The notes under the pieces are model-generated. The model was not told the origin of the DNA and did not search any database. It was given only the letters and a program-made list of their open reading frames with translations. The position numbers were made by a program, and so were the translations under genes. 64,000 nt of DNA, from NCBI RefSeq assembly GCF_932274485.2, contig NC_065887.2, positions 40,133,201 through 40,197,200 on the forward strand. Reading direction: 5' to 3'. This document shows, one piece after another, positions 57,646 through 64,000 of this stretch (position 1 is its first letter; the number at the start of each line of letters is the position of its first letter). This stretch comes from Patella vulgata. Taxonomy: Eukaryota; Mollusca; Gastropoda; Patellidae.

Positions 57646-60600
57646 AGTAACTTCCATTGGACACAAATCAGGTCATTTCGGCATGGTTCAATTTTATTTT
57701 AATAATTCGCTTGCACGTAGGGGGTCTTTAGCAGTGGAAGGAAACCGGAGAAAACCCACGAGGTTGGAAGGACACAGAGAGAGAAATGGGGCTCAAAATG
57801 TCTGTGCAAAACAAACTAGGTATTTTTCGGGACTAACATAAGGTAAAAACATTTTAATATCTCGCCTGTGATTTAAGAGAGCAAAATAAATGCCAACTTA
57901 CCAGGTGAAAGTAGAACAATAGCTGAGAATAAAGCCAGTTCTTCTTCTGTTAAATGTAACTTATTAAATCTTTCAGCAAAATCAAACATGGAGTCTAATA
58001 AAAACCCTGCACCACATGAGATCTACAAATAAATGAACATGAAATATTGACCATCTGTAATTAAATCTATTCTCAATTACAACTATTCTCAATTGCATCT
58101 ATTCCCAATTAAATCTATTCTTAATTACATCTATCCCCAATTAAATCTATCCCCAATTTAATCTATCCCCTATTAAATCTATTCTCAATTAAATCTATCC
58201 CCAATTACATCTATTCCCAATTACATCTATCCCCCATTAAATCTATTCTCAATTAAATCTATTCCCAATTACATCTATTCCCAATTAAATCTATTCCCAA
58301 TTACATCTATTCTCAATTACATCTATCCCCAAGTAATTATATCCATTCCAAATAAAATCTATTCTCAATTAACGGGGCTAAAACCTTGTTGATTTAACTA
58401 AAAATGAGGCAAAACCTCTCTATATGTTTAAATTTTTCTTTTGAAAGATAAGCTTGGGGGATTTTTTTATTTACTAATTTTAATTTCATTTCCGGCTTCT
58501 TTTGTTGACAGTGGAATACAAAATTGGTTATATTTTACCACTATCTATGGAAGTAAAATTTTAAATAAAGACCAATTTACACCTCTAAACTACAATAAAA
58601 CTTGTGTTTTGTATATATCACATAGTTCACGGTTTTACCCAAGATTAAAATATAAAAAACTTACATTATTTGAGCCTGTGGCAGATGTCTGTCTACGGAA
58701 GAGACGTCCACTTGTAAACATCAGTGTGTTGGTATCGGGATCAAATAAACAGGCTAATCGTACCAACAATACTTCAAATGTACCAGCCTAAAAACAACAC
58801 ACACAGGACAATTATAAACATACGCATCTGTTTCACTCAAATCTCATTTCTATTCTAACATTTATCGAAATAAAAACACTATATTGTTGTGAAATGAAAC
58901 ATTTGAACAGAAAATGAAATGAAGACAGCCATACGCCATCTCTATGAGGGATTGAATCCCAGGTCTCCCGGTTAATGAGCTAGAGCCGCTATCGCTCCTC
59001 AAGCTCACCTTTTCAAATACCTTTTCTACCTGAATTTAATGTCAATTAAAACATTCATTTTAATTACCTATTGAATTTATTTTCAAGTCACAATAAATGT
59101 TAAGACGTTCTCTGTTCTTACCTTTAATAACGTAACTTGATCGTCTTGGTTTAGTAAAGTGAAACCTGGAATACCTTTAGCAAAATCTACCACTGATTTA
59201 ATGGCAGGTGTAAAACTCTCGGAGAAATTCCCCCAGTCTTTGTTAGCGTTTGGATCCATACCAAGTTGATTATTTAGAGGACATGCCTGAAAATTAAATA
59301 CAGTAATTATTGCCACACCTCAACAAACATGCTATAATATTATAAGCAAAGTTTCTAAAACAGAAATATAAGTATACTTCTGTCGTTCAGCTGATTTTTG
59401 GATGAAGGCCCTATATTATTACTTCTAATCAGGTCCAAGGCACCGATACTGCTGATATCGGGCAAAATTCCAAGCATCGATGAATCAAAAGCAAACAGTG
59501 GCAAATTTTACGGTCACCGAACACACTATTTGAACGAAAATTCTGTAAATATTTCATCCAAATAAATACTATGCTTCCTATGCAGATGCCGAAATGAATG
59601 AATTGAAGCCTACAATCGCCCTGTATGCAATAGGCTCAATGAACAGCAGGACAATTGTTAATAAATCCAGTCACAGGATCATCCTATACACTCATGCATG
59701 TATCTGGGGTAAACCTACATTTCTTAATTTCCAACTCCTTATCCATTTAAATATGAGAAAAGCTTTCATTCTACAGTTAAGATTTCTATAAGCACTCATT
59801 GTAATAATTGTAAATCAAGCTGATAGGGTAGAAGCACTATCTTTAATCACAGTTTTATTCAATTGGTTGTTCATAATTCAAATAAATAATAAAACATAAA
59901 GAGAGATAAAATGTGCCTCCTGTAGAGAGAAGATAAAATGTGCCTCCTGTAGAGAGAACAGCAACATCTTGATTTATTATAATTAAATCCAACCTGTTTT
60001 AAAAATTAACAAGTTTGATTCCGTCTAGGGTTTCTAGCAAGCTTTCATTAAGTTGCATCATGAACGGTTGATTCTGGTCAGTAACCAATTGTTCCAGAGA
60101 AGAGAAGAAAGAATGAGAATTATAAACACTAACCATATGAGCAGGACAGTCAACATATCTATTATCTTGGAATGCTAGTTCACGCATCTGTTGTACACGG
60201 AACTGCGAGAAATCACAAGTTTGTCGATGAGCATTAAACACAGATTGTAAAACATCCTGTTCATTCTGTAAGATTGATATCAGCGCCGTCACTGTTGACT
60301 GCGAACTAACTTTCTGCATCTGTTCTATAATTCTTGCTTTTTCTTTTTTCGGTACCCTGCCAAATCGAACGGCTGAAAAACAATTGAATGTTACAAATTA
60401 TCAAAAAAAAACATTTACATATCAACAACTTGTTTTAGCTGCAAGCATGGGTATTAGGCACCAATATGGCAGCCCAATACCTCTCGTTTCTGTTATTTTG
60501 TTTGGCACAGATTTTTTTTTTTATCCAAGTTTATATATGTTCAAAGCAAAAGCCAAGGTTATACGATCTGGCCTGGAAAGCTGTGAGAACGCAACTTTTT

Positions 60601-61961
60601 CAAGTTCGTAAGTTTTGGGGACATTTTCTCGCATTGTGTTCACATTTGCCGACAACCATGTTTATTATCTGGTCGCCCTATGGTTGCAGCATCACAGTAA
60701 GGGGGCGCCACCCCGGTCTGACGGGGGGGCATTATATATTGAAACAACACAAGGGACGTAAGTCCCAAGTTGTTGTTTCAATATATTACGCAATGTCTTA
60801 AGCTCAAGACCATAAAACAACATAAAACACGTGCTTTGCAATGAAATACGTCCCACAGGTCCAAATTTTCAACTAGTATAAATAATGTTCACCAATTTTT
60901 GACATCAAACTGTCGATACTTATTAGTTGTTGAGTTAATTATTAATATATAACCATGGTAACTTACCATCTCGTGACATTCCCACTGATATACATTTTTT
61001 CAATCTGAAATAAAAATAGAAGTTATGTTTTATACCATATAACTTCACAATAACCTGGTTTTTAAAACAAATTTATATTTTAGAGAGAGAGAGAAATGGG
61101 GTTTAATGTCCACTCGACACAAACTAGGTCATTTCGGGACTAAATTTATATTTTACATTTGGTGTAGTATTTAATGATGAAATTAACTATTGAATGATTA
61201 TTATACTGTCATTTGTCTGTCTGTCTGTCGTCTGGGGCCGGTTTTACGAAATTTTAGCTAAGATAAAATCCAAATTTTAGTAATTTGATTCGATAATATT
61301 AGATTGATTTTAGTGCGTAGCCAATCAAAATTGAAGTTTCTACTAAAATTTGGATTTTATATTTAGTTAGGATTTCGAGAACAGGGTCCAGTTCAGGGTT
61401 GCATGGTGGCTACACCAGGTTGGGAGATACAGCACCCAGAAACTAAAGGGAGATATTTCAGCCAGGCAGCACTAGATACATGTATTATAGAGAGAATAAT
61501 TTGATGAGCATCTTACCTACAATACTGGCACCGGTTTCTGTTTACTCTCATTATATTACATTGTTGATTTTTTAAACATGGTCTATACTGTATCTTCTGC
61601 TGTATACTTCGGCGGAAAAACCCCTGTTCAAATAATATCACAAATAAATTACAATCTTTAAAATGCACATACAGACATGCTAAATGAATATTGTTGATCA
61701 TTATGAGTTTAATAAACTACCTATGAATCCATTTTTGAAAGAAGGAAGGTCTCTTTGATTGGGGCTTACAAGGGGCTGACATGTAAAGTGATGTCTTATC
61801 ACTTCTATTACATTCCTTCAATTCATGTATATCAAAATAAAGTGAAAGGAAACATTTGTTTTTACAAGAGCCAGAAAGATAATTTTAAATCTGTGTAGGA
61901 TAACCCCATGGTTTACAGCAAGCTTCATCAACTTGTTCAGTTATAATAAACCAAGACAATA

Positions 61962-62017
<56 letters not shown>

Positions 62018-62839
62018 TTAAGTCACACAAACTAGGTCATTTCGGGACTAACATATGGTTCAATTTTATTTAATAATCTGCCTATAGGGGTCTTTAGCAA
62101 TGTGTGAGGAAACTGTAGGACCCAGAGAAAACCCACAAGGTTGGACAGGCGATCCTACTTCTTGTCACGAACAACCAGGGAATCAAAACCATTTCAGTTG
62201 ACTCAATGACAGACCTTGTGATACAGCTCGCACACACTAACCATTCGGCCATCGAACAACCTCAGACAATGGCTAGGTTAATTAGTGGAGCTCTGTCTGT
62301 AAAAATAGCTTCAAGGATATAGATAATATTGATGCAATATTAACAGTTAAACAAAAAACAACTTTTATCCTTGAGGACAGTGGGTTGAGATAAAATAGAA
62401 ATCGCTGGGAGCCAGTCTGATTTATTTTTTTCTGTTAATGTAACATTTTATCTCTGTCAACAATTACATTGTACTTTATGAAGTATTATTTTAAGAAAAT
62501 ACTGACTCCAGTGAAACTTTTTCCGGTCAGTGACATTCCTATTTTCTCGTTCTTGAGTTCCAACAGCAAAGGGTTCATTTAAATGCACAGCAATGTGTAC
62601 ATGGGGACCTTTGGGGTTTTTTTTATAGTCCAATTCAAACAACTAGATGCTTTTCATTGCCAGACCCTCCTTCTTACAACACAGACAAAGGGAAGCCACA
62701 CAAGAAAACTTTTTTAGCTTTCTCCGCCAATACTGGGTCACTGGGATAAAACACAGGGCCTCCTGGTTAGTAAGCCAGTCTCTTACTCACTGAGCCAGCA
62801 TGGCTCCCTAAAAAAAGCGGATGAAAATAAAATCCAATT

Positions 62840-62873
<34 letters not shown>

Positions 62874-62931
62874 TTTAACACTGTGCCAGCATGGCTCCCT
62901 AAAAAAAGTGGATGAAAATAAAATCCAATTG

Positions 62932-62972
<41 letters not shown>

Positions 62973-63616
62973 GAGTTTAACATCCACTCGACACAAACTA
63001 GGTCATTTCAGGACTAACAAATGATTCAATTTTATTTCAATACTTCGCTTGCACGTAGGGAGGAAACTGGAGGACCCAGAGAAAACCCACAAAGACAGAC
63101 AGGAGACCCTACTCCTTGTCACGTACAACCGGGAAAGCAAAAACACGCCAGTTGACTCGATGACAGACCTAATGATACAACACGCATGCACTAACCATTT
63201 GGCCATCTTCCAATTGATATAGAGGGGGGTTGGATGGCTGAATGGTTAGCGTGTGCACGCTGTATAATAAAGTCTGTCATTGAGTCAACTGGTGTGGTTT
63301 CGAATCCCCAGTTGTACGTGACAAGGAGTAGGGTCGCCTGTCCAACCTCGTGGGTTTTCTCCAGGTCCTCCGGTTTCCTCCCACTGCTAAAGACCCCTAC
63401 GCGCAAGCGAATTATTGAAATAAAATTAAACCATATGTTAGTCCCGAAATGACCTAGTTTGTGTCGAGTGGACGTTAAACTACATTTCTCTCTCTTTCTC
63501 TCTCTCCAATAGATATAGGTTCCTTACCTTACATCCTTCACATGCATGGACTCCATAATGAAATCCACTGGCTTTATCACCACATACTCTACATAATACT
63601 GTCTCTCCATCAAATT
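50329..63616 (-). CDS. E75: E75 nuclear receptor (NR1D group), 12 coding exons, 5' end outside window
   Basis: A ligand-regulated transcription factor of the E75/Rev-erb group, a nuclear heme-binding receptor that represses transcription and acts in ecdysone/moulting cascades in arthropods. Exons (high to low coordinate): 63528-63616, 61517-61623, 60967-61004, 60011-60372, 59122-59286, 58665-58787, 57902-58022, 56877-57053, 55996-56086, 52973-53876, 51044-52206, 50329-50458. All introns are GT-AG and all phases join. The visible product is about 1,156 residues, numbered here from the E before FDGETVLC: first zinc finger from residue 9, P-box EGCKGFF at 27-33, the E75 hallmark [18 protein letters not shown] following the second finger, hinge to about 199, ligand-binding domain about 200-395, and an F domain to the C-terminus. 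Cys201 (ACPLN) and His389 (TLHSEK) match the Rev-erb heme ligands. No AF-2 helix is seen. Rev-erb and E78 are less likely, because the DBD and its C-terminal extension match E75 nearly residue for residue. The N-terminal exon(s) are not in the window. Confidence 0.95.
51044..52206 (-). CDS. E75: E75 exon: long F-domain exon, Met/His/Gln-rich
   Basis: 387 codons plus two bases, beginning [17 protein letters not shown]. Low-complexity Pro, Met, Gln and Ser stretches plus a charged block ([10 protein letters not shown]) and [18 protein letters not shown], a likely amphipathic helix. It ends CGA-TA before a strong GTAAGT donor. If the donor is not used, the next base makes TAG and the protein ends at ...NNLVR. 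Confidence 0.9.
52973..53876 (-). CDS. E75: E75 exon: Ser/Arg-rich F domain
   Basis: A 904-base exon (301 codons plus one split) starting [16 protein letters not shown]. It carries three related Arg-Arg/Thr/Asp blocks ([29 protein letters not shown]) and a run of basic-directed serines (RSRSGSF, RASRVSL, MRRGSVG, VRKKSLL). No known domain. Open throughout, with acceptor TTTTGTAG and donor GTACTG, and in phase with both neighbours. Confidence 0.9.
54122..54430 (-). mobile_element. TTAA MITE family 2 in an E75 intron, partial
   Basis: TTTTAA-AGATGCATTATGTAAGAGC then GACATTTATTCACATGACA and ATTAATTGGATTAAACC match the reverse of family 2. The right end is lost at the following tandem repeat. 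Confidence 0.6.
54431..54765 (+). repeat. 17-19-bp minisatellite in an E75 intron
   Basis: About 18 units of TTTTAATAGAAGACCTATG and a variant TTTAATAGGGACCTATGG, with two poly-G runs near 54,680-54,712. Confidence 0.85.
55585..55995 (-). repeat. ~66-bp minisatellite containing E75 splice-donor copies
   Basis: About five full units and some partial ones. Each full unit (plus strand) includes CTACCTGTAGCTCTGTGAGT then CTAATGTATC, the same as the 3' end and donor of the exon at 55,996-56,086. The unit also contains ATATCAACTAAACCTAGTGA and ATTCAACTTGTAAATC. Confidence 0.85.
55996..56086 (-). CDS. E75: E75 exon: start of the F domain
   Basis: Encodes (G)[29 protein letters not shown](R), an acidic linker. 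Acceptor TTCTTTAG, donor GTAGGT. The last ~25 bases and donor recur several times in the downstream intron as part of a ~66-bp tandem repeat. Confidence 0.85.
56572..56822 (-). mobile_element. SINE family A in an E75 intron
   Basis: Minus-strand, same orientation as E75, 55 bases downstream of the exon ending at 56877. Head, core and (GA)n tail all present but diverged. Confidence 0.8.
56877..57053 (-). CDS. E75: E75 exon: ligand-binding domain helices 9-11
   Basis: Encodes (D)[17 protein letters not shown], then [15 protein letters not shown](G). The His in TLHSEK is the conserved heme-ligand position. The exon stops directly after SEKSI. Rev-erb and insect E75 instead continue with a hydrophobic LLAF/LVVF-like end to helix 11. 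Acceptor CTTTCAG, donor GTAAGA. Confidence 0.92.
57608..57860 (-). mobile_element. Two SINE family A fragments in an E75 intron
   Basis: 57,610-57,770: (GA)n then 3' half and core. 57,775-57,860: another 3' fragment (GGGACTAACATAAGG). Heads missing. Confidence 0.65.
57902..58022 (-). CDS. E75: E75 exon: ligand-binding domain helices 7-8
   Basis: Encodes [40 protein letters not shown] and the first base of Asp. Acceptor ATTTGTAG, donor GTAAGT. The motif [19 protein letters not shown] is typical of the group. Confidence 0.93.
58035..58375 (+). repeat. 18-bp minisatellite in an E75 intron
   Basis: About 18 units of AATTACATCTATTCCC/AATTAAATCTATTCTC. A short unit that keeps its 18-bp register well. 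Confidence 0.85.
58665..58787 (-). CDS. E75: E75 exon: ligand-binding domain, middle
   Basis: Encodes [33 protein letters not shown] and TSATGSNN: the E75/Rev-erb helix 5 and beta-turn region. 41 codons, phase 0 at both ends; acceptor TTTTTAG, donor GTAAGT. Confidence 0.93.
59122..59286 (-). CDS. E75: E75 exon: start of the ligand-binding domain
   Basis: Encodes [20 protein letters not shown], then [20 protein letters not shown] and [15 protein letters not shown] (helices 3 to 5 signature). The Cys at the start corresponds to the thiolate heme ligand of Rev-erb. Exactly 55 codons, phase 0 at both ends; acceptor TTTTCAG, donor GTAAGA. Confidence 0.93.
60011..60372 (-). CDS. E75: E75 exon: C-terminal extension and hinge
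   Basis: Starts with [20 protein letters not shown], the E75 hallmark after the DNA-binding domain, then a hinge rich in charged and polar residues ending DGIKL. Acceptor TTTTTCAG. I chose the donor GTTAAT at 60010 because it keeps phase 0 with the next exon and joins KL to ACPLN. It is a weak donor, and the frame otherwise meets a stop three codons on. Confidence 0.85.
60734..60786. other. Short hairpin in an E75 intron
   Basis: ATATATTGAAACAACACAAG-GGAC pairs with GTCCC-AAGTTGTTGTTTCAATATAT across a 4-base loop. It follows a G-rich stretch (GACGGGGGGGC). Confidence 0.75.
60967..61004 (-). CDS. E75: E75 38-nt microexon: end of the DNA-binding domain
   Basis: A 38-base exon encoding (R)[12 protein letters not shown](A). 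Acceptor ATTTCAG, donor GTAAGT. It supplies the last zinc-finger cysteine and the start of the C-terminal extension. It would be missed by open-frame length, but both splice sites and both split codons fit the neighbouring exons. Confidence 0.92.
61083..61142 (-). mobile_element. SINE family A 3' stub
   Basis: Short GA run then GGGGTTTAATGTCCACTCGA and CACAAACTAGGTCATTTCGG. A 60-bp remnant. Confidence 0.65.
61232..61391. mobile_element. 160-bp hairpin MITE in an E75 intron
   Basis: Left CTGGGGCCGGTTTTACGAAA and right (reverse) CTGGACCCTGTTCTCGAAAT, each followed by AAAATCCAAATTTTAGTA. Imperfect inverted ends of about 50 bp each. Confidence 0.65.
61517..61623 (-). CDS. E75: E75 exon: second zinc finger
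   Basis: Encodes [16 protein letters not shown] and continues to NRNRCQYC, the P-box end and second zinc finger. Acceptor TTGAACAG, donor GTAAGA. It ends two bases into the Arg codon that opens RLKKC. Confidence 0.95.
61965..62270 (-). mobile_element. SINE family A in an E75 intron
   Basis: Long (GA)n, 3' half, core and diverged head (CACTAACCATTCGGCCATC). Same strand as E75. Confidence 0.8.
62580..62812 (-). mobile_element. SINE family B-like element in an E75 intron
   Basis: Minus-strand head GCCATGCTGGCTCAGTGAG, ACCAGGAGGCCC, then GTGTTGTAAGAAGGAGG and body. Same diverged subfamily as 23,840-23,955. Confidence 0.6.
62938..63209 (-). mobile_element. SINE family A, first of an inverted pair
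   Basis: Flanked by CCAATTGATATAG at 62925-62937 and 63210-63222. Head, shortened core and (GA)n. A stub with only (GA)n and GTTTAACA (62,840-62,878) and a ~45-bp duplication of the flank lie just to the left. Confidence 0.85.
63223..63505 (+). mobile_element. SINE family A, second of an inverted pair
   Basis: Full-length copy on the opposite strand, flanked by CCAATTGATATAG (63210-63222) and CCAATAGATATAGG (63506-63519), the same target used by the neighbouring copy. It ends about 21 bases from an E75 splice donor. Confidence 0.88.
63528..63616 (-). CDS. E75: E75 exon: first zinc finger of the DNA-binding domain
   Basis: Begins with the last two bases of a Glu codon (acceptor TTTGTAG) and ends after GCK, just before a GTAAGG donor. 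It encodes [17 protein letters not shown] and then [12 protein letters not shown], with the four zinc-binding cysteines of finger 1. The break after EGCK is a classic intron position in this receptor group. A SINE ends only about 21 bases inside the downstream intron. Confidence 0.95.
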
Positions 63617-63621
63617 CTACA

Positions 63622-64000
63622 AATATACAAAATATATATCATCATTAATCACACAGATCACATCAAAATATATATCATCATTAATCACACAGATCACATC
63701 AAAATATATATCATCATTAATCACACAGATCACATCAAAATATATATCATCATTAATCACATCAAAATATATATCATCATTAATCACACAGATCACATCA
63801 AAATATATATCATTATTAATCACAACAAAATATATATCATTATTAATCACACAGATCACATCAAAATATATATCATCATTAATCACACAGATCACATCAA
63901 AATATATATCATTATTAATCACATCAAAATATATATCATCATTAATCACACAGATCACATCAAAATATATATCATTATTAATCACATCAAAATAAATATC
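63622..64000 (+). repeat. 24/36-bp minisatellite upstream of the first E75 exon in view
   Basis: Units of ATCACACAGATCACATCAAA-ATATATATCATCATTA (36 bp) mixed with 24-bp forms lacking the CACAGATCACAT part. Runs off the window edge. The minus strand is open because unit lengths are multiples of three. Confidence 0.88.

Noticed and set aside
50329-63616. Rev-erb or E78 instead of E75
   Set aside because: The finger sequence and [18 protein letters not shown] extension fit E75 best. Vertebrate-type Rev-erb would lack the long F domain.
63617-63985. 122-residue minus-strand frame MINNDIYFDVICVIN
   Set aside because: 24/36-bp tandem repeat in an E75 intron. Open only because unit lengths are multiples of three.

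Overview
The window is eukaryotic nuclear DNA: AT-rich, repeat-dense, with one spliced gene and no operons, CRISPR arrays or bacterial signals. The gene is an ecdysone-induced-protein-75-type nuclear receptor (E75, NR1D group). The residue-level match to E75, very high densities of tRNA-derived SINEs and TTAA-flanked MITEs, and the compact introns suggest a lophotrochozoan, most likely a mollusc. The species is an inference and cannot be fixed from the sequence alone.

Positions 1 to about 50,300 hold no gene I can support. They are a pile-up of mobile DNA. (a) SINE family A has a tRNA-like head with A and B boxes and a (TC)n tail. About 25 whole or partial copies lie in the window, many with clear target-site duplications. 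(b) SINE family B has a tRNA-like head, a body of about 300 bp and an (ATTTC)n tail; about 20 copies. (c) Several unrelated MITE or foldback families are flanked by TTAA, and two foldbacks are large (0.73 kb and 2.25 kb). (d) hAT elements include two with perfect 8-bp target duplications. (e) A mariner transposase remnant sits inside a hAT-like frame, and a Tc1-type remnant is split by a solo LTR. (f) There are many minisatellites and a 670-bp purine-only tract. Nested insertions allow relative dating of families at several places.

Positions 50,329 to 63,616 (minus strand) hold the 3' part of E75 in 12 coding exons with GT-AG borders and consistent phases. They encode about 1,156 residues: most of the DNA-binding domain from just before the first zinc finger, the hinge, the whole ligand-binding domain, and a Ser-rich F domain of about 760 residues. 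The A/B-domain exon(s) and promoter lie beyond position 64,000. The introns are full of SINEs, tandem repeats and hairpins. One minisatellite appears to have grown out of an exon's own splice-donor region.

I saw no undescribed multi-gene system. The most noteworthy items are the E75 C-terminal architecture (a stop codon straddling a splice donor, a cluster of basic-directed Ser/Thr motifs, heme ligands kept next to a diverged helix 11), the exon-9 splice-donor minisatellite, the inverted SINE pair in an E75 intron, and the large foldback elements.
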